Source of the DNA: an uncultured Chthonomonadaceae bacterium
GTDB taxonomy: Bacteria; Armatimonadota; Fimbriimonadia; Fimbriimonadales; Fimbriimonadaceae
Assembly (NCBI GenBank): GCA_946479035.1
Contig: CAMLDW010000049.1
Coordinates: 1-15,965, forward strand
Direction of reading: 5' to 3'
DNA: 15,965 bases
Shown in pieces: positions 1 through 5,368 of this stretch (its first letter is position 1; every line of letters starts with the position of its first letter). The position numbers and the translations under genes were made by a program. Below the pieces are notes generated by a model that was not told the origin of the DNA, did no database searches, and worked only from the letters and a program-made list of their open reading frames with translations.

Positions 1-77
1 GCCCAGGGATTTGCTCTCCCCTTGCCCTGGTGCCGGTTGTGGCCCTTTTTGCGTCATCTCTGCCCAGTTCATCGTCC

Positions 78-86
78 TGCTATAAT
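78..86 (+). promoter_or_regulatory. Extended -10 promoter for the structured leader
   Basis: TGC followed by a perfect TATAAT (81-86) makes an extended -10 element. No good -35 is present at 17 nt spacing (58-63 reads CTCTGC), but extended -10 promoters can work without one. Predicted transcription start is near 92-94. No gene begins at the start site, unlike the leaderless promoters elsewhere in the window, so the RNA would have a leader of more than 500 nt before the gene at 625. Confidence 0.6.
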
Positions 87-150
87 GGCCTTGCTTCGCC
101 AAGCTAACTTGCCTTCGGGTGAGAATAGGCGGGGCAAGGAGACAAAGAAA

Positions 151-213
151 ATGGTGTTAAAACCAACTTTTTTGGATCCGTGGCCGCTACCCGTGCCCAA
201 GGCTGATTGGTAG
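151..213 (+). CDS. Small ORF / possible leader peptide, 20 aa
   Basis: A 20-codon ORF starts with ATG and ends with TAG. A perfect AAGGAG (136-141) lies 9 nt upstream, the best Shine-Dalgarno in the window, and the extended -10 lies 65 nt upstream of the ATG. The peptide is rich in proline and tryptophan (MVLKPTFLDPWPLPV...) and has no recognisable domain. Part of the AAGGAG (136-138) falls inside stem 108-113/133-138, so translation could be controlled by folding. The stop lies inside hairpin 202-218. It may be a regulatory upstream ORF for the gene at 625, a micropeptide, or a chance ORF. No homolog is known to me. Confidence 0.4.
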   Translation: MVLKPTFLDPWPLPVPKADW

Positions 214-484
214 TCAGCTGTCGGACTGAGGACAATGGATGGATTGCGACGGTTGAAGCGCAGGAAGCGACAGCTTTCCACGCGGTCGATCGAGGGAACA
301 GCGATCTCCTGCGGAATCAGGATGGCGAGGTCCGCAGAGCGCGACCGTCTTCGCGGGAGGACGGAAATCACTGCTGGAGTAAGGCAATCGTGGCGCGGCC
401 TAGAAGTAAGGCGCTAGGCTGGTAGGGCGATCCCCGCCCTATATCTGAACTAGGTCAAGAGGTACCGACTGGTCGACGCAAGGG

Positions 485-540
485 CTACCAACCCCAACGG
501 AGACTGGCGGTCATCTGACAACAGATGACCTAATTGGTGG
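485..540 (+). other. Two-tier hairpin in the leader RNA
   Basis: The inner stem GGTCATCTG (509-517) pairs perfectly with CAGATGACC (522-530) across an ACAA loop. The outer stem CTACCAA (485-491) pairs with TTGGTGG (534-540) with one U-G wobble. The 9-bp perfect stem with a 4-nt loop is very unlikely by chance in a few hundred bases. It is followed at once by a 10-bp palindrome GGCCATGGCC (539-548). Confidence 0.7.
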
Positions 541-550
541 CCATGGCCGG

Positions 551-605
551 AGTGAAGGGAGCACGCTCTCGTGGGTAGCTCCTACGGGAAGAATCTCCCT
601 TCACT
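551..605 (+). other. Long hairpin just upstream of the membrane-protein gene
   Basis: AGTGAAGGGAG (551-561) pairs perfectly with CTCCCTTCACT (595-605), 11 bp. Inside it TCTCGTGGG (567-575) pairs with CCTACGGGA (581-589), 9 bp with two G-U wobbles and the loop TAGCT. The structure ends 19 nt before the ATG at 625 and has no following run of T, so it is not a typical intrinsic terminator. It may be the 3' domain of the structured RNA or control the downstream gene. Confidence 0.7.
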
Positions 606-624
606 TTCCCGCATGACGAGGTAA

Positions 625-1023
625 ATGACCGAACTCAAAAGCAAGCTGACCAAGGATCAACAGCGCTCGATGGCGGAGCGTGGTCGCTACGCGGCAGAAT
701 ATGTGAAGTGGCTGGCAGGGTTTGCCACTATCGCAATTGGCGGGGCCGGGCTCGGTCTAATTGAGAAAGTGCAAGGTGCTAGCGCCGTCCTACTCATTTG
801 TGCAATCGGCTCAATTGCACTTTCCCTTCTGCTGGCAATCATCACGATTTGGACGCTTGGAAATGTCGTGTTGGTGGACGAGAATTCGACACATGTAGAA
901 GTGTCGGGTCACGCCAACACAGCCGGCTGGCTTCTTACCGTCCAGGTGTATGCATTCGTTGGTGGCATCATCTTATTCGCACTCGCGCTTGGTGTGCTTG
1001 CGTGGCCTAAGATTTGGAAGTAG
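625..1023 (+). CDS. Small three-helix membrane protein, function unknown
   Basis: The 132-residue product is not recognised. It has a charged cytoplasmic-type N-terminus (about 1-28), then three hydrophobic helices at about 29-46, 53-78 and 103-127, separated by a short polar loop and by a polar stretch (about 80-102) with acidic residues and histidines, and ends in WPKIWK. No enzyme motif is visible. GAGG (618-621) lies 3 nt before the ATG, a short but plausible Shine-Dalgarno. Over 661-1020 a hand count gives about 56% GC, well below the neighbouring housekeeping genes. It sits alone behind the structured leader, with no partner gene of known function on its right. Effector-like small membrane proteins of defence or toxin systems have this size and shape, but nothing in the sequence proves such a role. 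Confidence 0.75.
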   Translation: MTELKSKLTKDQQRSMAERGRYAAEYVKWLAGFATIAIGGAGLGLIEKVQGASAVLLICAIGSIALSLLLAIITIWTLGNVVLVDENSTHVEVSGHANTAGWLLTVQVYAFVGGIILFALALGVLAWPKIWK

Positions 1024-1159
1024 GTCATGATCGCTGCGCACGCATATCCACAGGGGCGATAGTACAAACCCTATAAACGCCATTGAGTGATGCGGATGTT
1101 GGAGCTCTAGGCTGTGGGCGTGTACTGCCGATGCGCCTCGCTGCCTAAATCGGCCCTGC
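1024..1159. other. Gene-free spacer
   Basis: No ORF with a credible start, no RNA gene and no clear terminator hairpin is seen after the membrane-protein gene. The base composition shifts from the lower-GC block to the GC-rich host pattern across this stretch. Confidence 0.5.
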
Positions 1160-1165
1160 CATACT
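1160..1165 (+). promoter_or_regulatory. -10-like CATACT, leaderless type
   Basis: CATACT ends 7 nt before the ATG of the crotonase remnant at 1173, close to the 6-nt spacing seen at guaA, hpt, corA and others. It is likely the surviving promoter of the broken gene and could now drive the kinase gene at 1313. Confidence 0.4.
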
Positions 1166-1172
1166 TGGAGCC

Positions 1173-1310
1173 ATGCTTCGGATCGAGTCCGACGGCCCTG
1201 TGCTTCGCCTGACACTGGACAGGCCCGAGGTGCGCAACGCGATCAACCACGAGCTGATCGCCGCGCCGCCCTCGTCGCCGACCAACTACCCGCGCACTCC
1301 GCAGGGCTGA
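1173..1310 (+). pseudogene. 5' remnant of an enoyl-CoA hydratase/isomerase (crotonase family)
   Basis: The first 30 codons read as a normal crotonase N-terminus: MLRIESDGPVLRLTLDRPEV followed by RNAINHELIA, matching the family pattern LTLNRPEVRNAFNDEL. From about 1263 the frame continues with an unrelated proline- and serine-rich tail (APPSSPTNYP...) and stops at TGA 1308-1310 after 45 codons. Family members run to about 250-270 residues with an oxyanion-hole motif near residues 60-110, so more than 80% is missing. The most likely cause is a deletion or insertion with its junction near 1262. The stop lies 2 nt before the TTG start of the kinase. Translation of this stub could couple into that gene. 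Confidence 0.65.
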
Positions 1311-1312
1311 AA

Positions 1313-1849
1313 TTGGCCCTTCCCCGCCGCATCATGGTGCGCGGCACGTCCGGCGCGGGAAAGACGACCCTCGCCAAGGCGGTCGCCGAAAAGCTCGGCC
1401 TGCGCTATGTCGAGATGGACGCGATCCACCACCTCCCCAACTGGACCGAGCGCCCGCGTGAAGAGACCTGCGCGATCCTCGACGAGGTCGTGCAAGAGCA
1501 GGAGTGGGTGATCGACGGCAACTACAGCCACGCGCTCGACAGGCACCTTTGGCTCGCTGACGCGGTCGTGTGGCTCGACTACCCCTTTCTGTTCGTGTTC
1601 TTCCGGCTGCTCAGGCGCACCGTGCGGCGCGGCGTGAAGCGCGAAGTGCTCTGGGCCGGGAACCGCGAGAGCCTCGGAAAGGCGTTCTTCACGCGCGAGA
1701 GCATCCTCTGGTGGATGGTCACGACCCACCGTCGCCGGCACCTGCAGTGCATCGAGGCGCAGCGCGCGCTCGAGGGATCGAAGACGAAGTTCGTGCGACT
1801 TAGGAACGCCAAAGAGGCTGATCGCTGGTTGAGCGGTTTGGCGGACTGA
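1313..1849 (+). CDS. P-loop nucleotide kinase-like protein (FlaR/topology-modulation type)
   Basis: The 178-residue protein has a Walker A loop GTSGAGKTT (residues 11-19) after a first beta strand RRIMVRG. It is followed by EMDAIHHLPNW (substrate region), DGNYS, VVWLDYP, and the arginine-rich lid segment RLLRRTVRRG. The pattern GNRESL...SILWWM...THRRR is typical of small proteins annotated as adenylate kinase-like or FlaR topology-modulation proteins. They are soluble P-loop proteins whose true substrate is not settled. The start is taken as TTG 1313 because ATG 1334 would remove the first beta strand. No Shine-Dalgarno is present, and expression may depend on the crotonase remnant 2 nt upstream. 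The gene at 1866 follows after 16 nt. Confidence 0.85.
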   Translation: MALPRRIMVRGTSGAGKTTLAKAVAEKLGLRYVEMDAIHHLPNWTERPREETCAILDEVVQEQEWVIDGNYSHALDRHLWLADAVVWLDYPFLFVFFRLLRRTVRRGVKREVLWAGNRESLGKAFFTRESILWWMVTTHRRRHLQCIEAQRALEGSKTKFVRLRNAKEADRWLSGLAD

Positions 1850-1850
1850 G

Positions 1851-1856
1851 TATCCT
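1851..1856 (+). promoter_or_regulatory. -10-like TATCCT upstream of the conserved unknown gene
   Basis: TATCCT ends 9 nt before the ATG at 1866. The same hexamer precedes guaA (6 nt) and rpoZ (13 nt, minus strand). It would give a leader of only a few nucleotides. Confidence 0.35.
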
Positions 1857-1865
1857 CCGAGCCCG

Positions 1866-2303
1866 ATGGTCGAGGTGTTCGCCAGCGAAGAAGAGCTCGA
1901 CGCCCTCATGGCGCGCATCGCCGCGCTCGATGTCTCCAACGACGAGTTCACCCACCGCAACCACCTCGCCATGGCCGCGTGCACGGTCTTCGCCGGGCCA
2001 CAGGGCTCCCTCGACCGCGTGCGCGCCACCATCCTTGCGCTGAACGCCAAGAACAAGGTCGAGCAGACCCTCACCGGCGGTTACCACGAGACCCTCACTG
2101 TCGCGTGGCACGCACTTATCTCCGCGCACCTGGCCTCGCTCCCGCAGGAGGCGCCGCGCCTGCGCGCCGTCAACAGCGTGCTGCACGCCTTCAAGGACAA
2201 GAGCGTCATCCTCAAGCACTACTCGCGCGACCTCGTCATGTCGTGGGATGCGCGCAAGCGCTTCGTCGAACCCGACCTCGCGCCCCTGCCCCCGCAGGGA
2301 TAA
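1866..2303 (+). CDS. Conserved protein of unknown function (FTHRNHLAMA / GYHETLT type)
   Basis: The 145-residue soluble, mostly helical protein has the signature FTHRNHLAMA (28-37), GGYHETLT (71-78) and a C-terminal SRDLVMSWDARKRFVEPDLAPL. I recognise this as the pattern of a widespread bacterial family without known function: a paired-histidine first helix, then the GYHET motif, then an S-ARR-WVEPDL ending. The clustered conserved histidines and the glutamate could bind a metal, but that is inference. No signal peptide or membrane helix is seen. The gene follows the kinase by 16 nt and its TAA stop is part of the corA -10 element. Confidence 0.8.
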   Translation: MVEVFASEEELDALMARIAALDVSNDEFTHRNHLAMAACTVFAGPQGSLDRVRATILALNAKNKVEQTLTGGYHETLTVAWHALISAHLASLPQEAPRLRAVNSVLHAFKDKSVILKHYSRDLVMSWDARKRFVEPDLAPLPPQG

Positions 2304-2306
2304 ACT
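2301..2306 (+). promoter_or_regulatory. -10 element TAAACT of corA, built on the upstream stop codon
   Basis: TAAACT ends exactly 6 nt before the GTG of corA, so transcription should begin at the start codon. Its first three bases are the TAA stop of the preceding gene. The identical hexamer with the same spacing precedes the fpg gene on the minus strand. Confidence 0.5.
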
Positions 2307-2312
2307 CCCGCC

Positions 2313-3416
2313 GTGCTCAACAAGCGCTTCTTGCGCCGCGTCAGGCGGCTGACGAGGATCCTGGCGCCTTCGATGCCGACGACGCCCGGCTCGTCGCCCG
2401 GAGTGGTCATGCCAGCCCCCGAGTCGCCGCCGCCCACGATCGACGTGATCGGCTACGGGCCCGACGGGATCGAGGAGAAGAAGTGCGCGACGTTCGAAGA
2501 CTGCGAGGCGATGCTCGCCAAGTGGCCGTGCGTCTGGATCGACGTCTCCGGCCTCGGCGACGCGGCGCTGATCGAGCGGATCGGCGAGCGGTTCGACATC
2601 CACCGCCTCACGCTTGAGGACATCGCGAACACGACACACCGCGCAAAGGTCGAGGACTTCGGCGCGTACCTCTACATCGTCTGCCGCTCCGCCGAAATGC
2701 TCGAGACAGGGCTCTTCGTCGAGCAGATGAGCCTCGTCGTGATGCCGAGCGTCCTGGTCAGCTTCCAGCAAGAGCCGGGAGACTGCTTCGACCCGGTCCG
2801 CGCGCGCCTGCGCGGCGGTCGGGGAAAGATGCGTTCCTCCGGCACCGACTACCTCGCCTATGCGCTGCTCGACGCCACCGTGGACAGCTACTTCCCCGTC
2901 GTCGAAAAGATCGGCGACGAGCTGGACGGCCTGGAGGACAAGCTGCTCCTGCACACCAGCGAGCAGGACCTCTCTTCGGTCCACTCGATCAAGCGCGACC
3001 TGCTCGTGCTGCGGCGCGCGATCTGGCCGCACAGGGAGGTCATGGCCTCGCTTGTGCGCGACGAGAGCCCGCTGATCCACCACGAGACCAAGGCGTTCTT
3101 GCGCGACGCCTACGACAACGTGATCCAGATCGTGGACATCGTCGAGACCTATCGCGAGGTCTGCGCCGATATGCGCGACCTCTACCTCTCCGCCGTCAGC
3201 AACCGCATGAACGAGGTGATGAAGGTGCTCACGATCACCGGCACCATCTTTATTCCGCTGACGTTCATCGTCGGCGTGTACGGGATGAACTTCGACTCCA
3301 TGCCGGAGCTGCACTCGCGCCTCGGCTATCCGCTCACCTGGGCGGTCATGCTCGTCACGGCGGTGCTGATGGTCGTGTGGTTCGTCCGCGCCGGTTGGAT
3401 CGGGCGCGGAAAGTGA
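2313..3416 (+). CDS. corA: CorA-type magnesium/cobalt transporter
   Basis: The 367-residue product is a CorA family channel, a homopentamer in the cytoplasmic membrane that takes up Mg2+ down its gradient. A large cytoplasmic domain (about 45-300) is followed by TM1 (about 302-322) ending in the signature YGMN (GMN at 324-326), a short acidic periplasmic loop (FDSMPEL) and TM2 (about 341-360) with a basic tail. The GTG start lies 6 nt after TAAACT, which supports it although the first 40 residues are basic and proline-rich and probably disordered. Like other 'FFxxEQxSxV' members it carries GLFVEQMSLVV near residue 135. It converges with the glycosylase gene, with only 3 nt between the two stops. 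Confidence 0.95.
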   Translation: MLNKRFLRRVRRLTRILAPSMPTTPGSSPGVVMPAPESPPPTIDVIGYGPDGIEEKKCATFEDCEAMLAKWPCVWIDVSGLGDAALIERIGERFDIHRLTLEDIANTTHRAKVEDFGAYLYIVCRSAEMLETGLFVEQMSLVVMPSVLVSFQQEPGDCFDPVRARLRGGRGKMRSSGTDYLAYALLDATVDSYFPVVEKIGDELDGLEDKLLLHTSEQDLSSVHSIKRDLLVLRRAIWPHREVMASLVRDESPLIHHETKAFLRDAYDNVIQIVDIVETYREVCADMRDLYLSAVSNRMNEVMKVLTITGTIFIPLTFIVGVYGMNFDSMPELHSRLGYPLTWAVMLVTAVLMVVWFVRAGWIGRGK

Positions 3417-3419
3417 GAG

Positions 3420-4325
3420 CTACTCGCCCACCATCTCCTCGATCGTCCGCGGCCAGTCGTCCTTGAGCAGCCGCGAGAGCGAGCGGTCCGCGAGCATCCG
3501 CCCCTCGTTCTGGCACTTCGCGCAGTAGTTCGTCTCGTTCTCCGCGTAAGAGATCCGCTGCACCGGCTTGCCGCAAACGGGGCACGGCTCGCGGTACTTC
3601 CCGTGCACGGCGAACTCCGGCCGGAACGCCGTCACCTGCCCCCGTCCCGGAAACTTACCGCCGAACTCCTTGCGCAGTTTCTCAGTCCACTTGGTCAGCG
3701 TCCCGCGCGTCGCTTCGAACAGGCGCAAAGCCTCGTCGTCTGCCAAGCTTTGTGTCAGGCGCAGAGGCGAAAGCCGTGCCGCGTGCAGGATCTCGTCGCT
3801 GTACGCGTTGCCGATGCCGCTGAAGAAGCGAGGGTTCGTCAAAGCGCGCTTGAGCGTCCGGTTCTCGCGCGCCAGCGCCGCCACAAACTCGCCAAGAGAG
3901 CACAAAAGCGGCTCGACCCCTCCCGGGTCGTGCGCCCTCAGCGCGTCTTCTCCGAGGACGACGTGCAGAGACGCTCGCTTCTTGCTGCTCGCCTCCGTCA
4001 GCACGAGGTGCCCCTCTTCGAACTGCACCACAGCGAGCGTGCTCTTCCCCGCCGGGCGCGGCGACTTCGGCCTCCCTTCCCCCCACACCAGCCGCCCGGC
4101 GATCATCAGGTGGACCACCAAGAACAGCGAACCCTCGCACTCGATCACGATCCGCTTGCCCAACCGCCGCACACCCACCACCCGCTTCCCCACCAACGCG
4201 GAGACCGGCGGCTCCACCGAACGCAGCACGAACGTGCTCACCGGCCTCACCGATTCGAGCAGGCGCTCGACCGTGCGCGAGGCGATCGCCTCGCAATAGA
4301 TCGTCACGTCCGGCAGCTCAGGCAC
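3420..4325 (-). CDS. mutM: Formamidopyrimidine-DNA glycosylase family protein (Fpg/MutM/Nei)
   Basis: This 301-residue base-excision repair enzyme removes oxidised bases and cuts the strand by beta/delta elimination. After Met removal the N-terminus is PELPDV, giving the catalytic proline and the glutamate next to it. RLGKRIV supplies the conserved lysine. A helix-two-turn-helix follows at GIGNAYSDEILHAARLSPLR. The zinc finger uses Cys 248, 251, 268 and 271 (C-x2-C-x16-C-x2-C). The finger reads ENETNYC instead of the usual QRATFYC, so the DNA-contacting arginine is absent, and about 30 residues (LADRSLSRLLKDDWPRT) follow the last cysteine. Both appear to be marks of a distinct, intact subfamily. 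The GTG start is supported by TAAACT 6 nt upstream. The gene follows the reductase by 19 nt but has its own promoter. Confidence 0.92.
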   Translation of the reverse strand: MPELPDVTIYCEAIASRTVERLLESVRPVSTFVLRSVEPPVSALVGKRVVGVRRLGKRIVIECEGSLFLVVHLMIAGRLVWGEGRPKSPRPAGKSTLAVVQFEEGHLVLTEASSKKRASLHVVLGEDALRAHDPGGVEPLLCSLGEFVAALARENRTLKRALTNPRFFSGIGNAYSDEILHAARLSPLRLTQSLADDEALRLFEATRGTLTKWTEKLRKEFGGKFPGRGQVTAFRPEFAVHGKYREPCPVCGKPVQRISYAENETNYCAKCQNEGRMLADRSLSRLLKDDWPRTIEEMVGE

Positions 4326-4331
4326 ACGGCG

Positions 4332-4337
4332 AGTTTA
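4332..4337 (-). promoter_or_regulatory. -10 element TAAACT of the glycosylase gene
   Basis: On the minus strand TAAACT ends 6 nt before the GTG at 4325, matching the corA arrangement exactly. It sits in the 19-nt gap after the reductase stop, so the glycosylase gene can be transcribed on its own. Confidence 0.5.
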
Positions 4338-4344
4338 GCCGCGC

Positions 4345-5271
4345 CTAAGGCAGAGGCTCGCCGCGCGCGGCGACCAAAAGCCGGTACCAGTCTTCGCGCC
4401 CGAGCTGCACTTCGAGCGCCTTGGCCGCATGCTTGATGTGCGCGGGATTGCTCGAGCCGACGATCGGCACGATCCCGCTCGGGTGCTCGGTCAGCCATGC
4501 GAGCGCGATCTCCGTGCGCGTGACGCCGCGCTCTTCCGCCATCGCGTCCATCATCGCCGCCAGCGCCTTCCTCCCTTCGGGAACTTCGGCGCCCGCGCCG
4601 AGGAACCCGCCGCCCAGCGGGCTCCACGAGAGAGGTGTCAGTGGCATCTCCAGGCACTGGTCGAGCGTGCCGTCCTCGAACGGCGCCAAGCGGCCGAGGT
4701 GGACTTCGACCTGGTTGACGACAAGCGGGAACGGCAAGTGAGACTGCAGCGCGGAGACCTTGCTAGGCGGAAAGTTGCTCACGCCGAAGAACCGCACCTT
4801 CCCTTGCGCCTGCAGCTTTGCGAACGCTTCTGCGATCTCGGCAGGGTCCATCAAGTAGTCCGGCCTGTGCAGCTGATAGACGTCGATCGCATCGACCTGC
4901 AGGCGCCGCAATGACTGTTCGCACGACCAGACGATGTGCTCCGCGCTGAAGTCATACCGGTGCGGCGAGCCCTTCGACGGCTCGTCGGGAAACCTGATCC
5001 CACACTTGGTGGCGATCACCGTGCGCGCGCGCAGCGAAGGGTTCTTCGAAAGGAACTTGCCGTGCACCTCCTCGCAAGCGCCCCGGCAGTAGATGTCCGC
5101 GTGGTCGAAGAGCGTGTACCCCGCGTCGTAGGCCGCGGTCAGAGCGTCGAACGCCACTTGCTCGCGCTCGGCGGTCACGTCCTTCGGGCTCCACGTCCCG
5201 ACGTAGCGCATGCACCCGTAGGCGAGCCTGCCGACCTCCAGGCCGGTGTTCGCGATCGTTGTCGTCTGCAA
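4345..5271 (-). CDS. Aldo/keto reductase, YdhF-like
   Basis: The 308-residue soluble NADPH-dependent oxidoreductase is a TIM barrel. The catalytic tetrad is visible as Asp56 and Tyr61 (FDHADIY), Lys89 (ATKCGI) and His135 (QLHRPD). The cofactor region near the C-terminus reads IVPIVGSSNPAHIKHA. The sequence follows E. coli YdhF closely in motif order (DHADIY, SKCGI, HRPD, FGVSNF, NQVE, SPLGGG, PIVGS). The substrate cannot be told. The start is TTG at 5271, the only start near the conserved N-terminus. TAGCCT lies 9 nt upstream. It heads a two-gene run with the glycosylase and is divergent from guaA with about 100 nt between starts. Confidence 0.9.
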   Translation of the reverse strand: MQTTTIANTGLEVGRLAYGCMRYVGTWSPKDVTAEREQVAFDALTAAYDAGYTLFDHADIYCRGACEEVHGKFLSKNPSLRARTVIATKCGIRFPDEPSKGSPHRYDFSAEHIVWSCEQSLRRLQVDAIDVYQLHRPDYLMDPAEIAEAFAKLQAQGKVRFFGVSNFPPSKVSALQSHLPFPLVVNQVEVHLGRLAPFEDGTLDQCLEMPLTPLSWSPLGGGFLGAGAEVPEGRKALAAMMDAMAEERGVTRTEIALAWLTEHPSGIVPIVGSSNPAHIKHAAKALEVQLGREDWYRLLVAARGEPLP

Positions 5272-5280
5272 TCTGCGCCG

Positions 5281-5286
5281 AGGCTA
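5281..5286 (-). promoter_or_regulatory. Possible -10 TAGCCT of the reductase gene
   Basis: TAGCCT ends 9 nt before the TTG start. The match to the TAnnnT pattern is clear but the spacing is longer than the 6 nt seen at the better sites. Confidence 0.3.
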
Positions 5287-5356
5287 CCACCGGCCCCGCC
5301 GCGCGGGACTGACCTCGCTTGGGCCTTGCGGCGGCTCGGCGACCATGGCCAAACTG

Positions 5357-5362
5357 TATCCT
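5357..5362 (+). promoter_or_regulatory. -10 element TATCCT of guaA
   Basis: TATCCT ends 6 nt before the ATG at 5369, which fits a leaderless guaA mRNA and decides between the in-frame starts at 5345 and 5369. Confidence 0.5.
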
Positions 5363-5368
5363 TCCTCA

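Larger units (their letters stand above)
93..607 (+). ncRNA. Candidate large structured RNA or structured 5' leader, unknown class
   Basis: Hairpins found by eye, 5' to 3': 108-113/133-138; 202-208/212-218 (triloop GGT); 258-283 (GGAAGC with GCTTTCC, one bulge); 301-342 (core CTGCGGA 309-315 with TCCGCAG 331-337); 345-352/357-364; 396-403/414-421; 423-429/435-441; 485-491/534-540 enclosing 509-517/522-530; 551-561/595-605 enclosing 567-575/581-589. An alternative long-range pair is 216-223 with 268-275. Several stems use G-U wobbles that would be A-C mismatches on the other strand, which favours a plus-strand transcript. I looked for RNase P RNA (GAGGAAAGTCC), tmRNA (T-arm and CCA end), SRP RNA and a group II domain V and saw none. 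There is no U-tract terminator before the gene at 625, so it may be a 5' leader rather than a free RNA. Ends are approximate. Confidence 0.5.

Noticed and set aside
25..50. Intrinsic terminator before the TTTTT at 46-50
   Set aside because: GCC (32-34) with GGC (41-43) is only a 3-bp stem, and CCAGGG/CCCTGG (3-8/25-30) is too far from the T run.
69..371. 100-codon open frame on the minus strand through the leader region
   Set aside because: No Shine-Dalgarno or promoter in that direction, no recognisable domain, and the stretch is full of hairpins that explain it better.
235..417. 60-codon Arg-rich open frame on the plus strand with GAGG 3 nt upstream
   Set aside because: Composition looks like translated structured RNA, there is no known family, and it runs through five hairpins; too weak to call a gene.
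93..607. RNase P RNA, tmRNA, SRP RNA or group II intron
   Set aside because: None of the diagnostic strings were found: no GAGGAAAGTCC, no T-arm with CCA end, no SRP GNAR-loop core, no domain V hairpin. A covariance-model search would be decisive.
93..1023. Retron or other reverse-transcriptase system with ncRNA and membrane effector
   Set aside because: No reverse transcriptase is in the window on either strand. One could lie left of position 1, but nothing here shows it.
1800..3314. 504-codon minus-strand open frame opposite corA
   Set aside because: It is a GC-rich antisense shadow with His/Arg/Asp/Val composition; the plus strand encodes clear CorA.
5246..5368. Longer N-terminus of guaA
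   Set aside because: The 41 extra residues are not part of the GMP synthase family and overlap the divergent reductase start; the -10 element fits ATG 5369.
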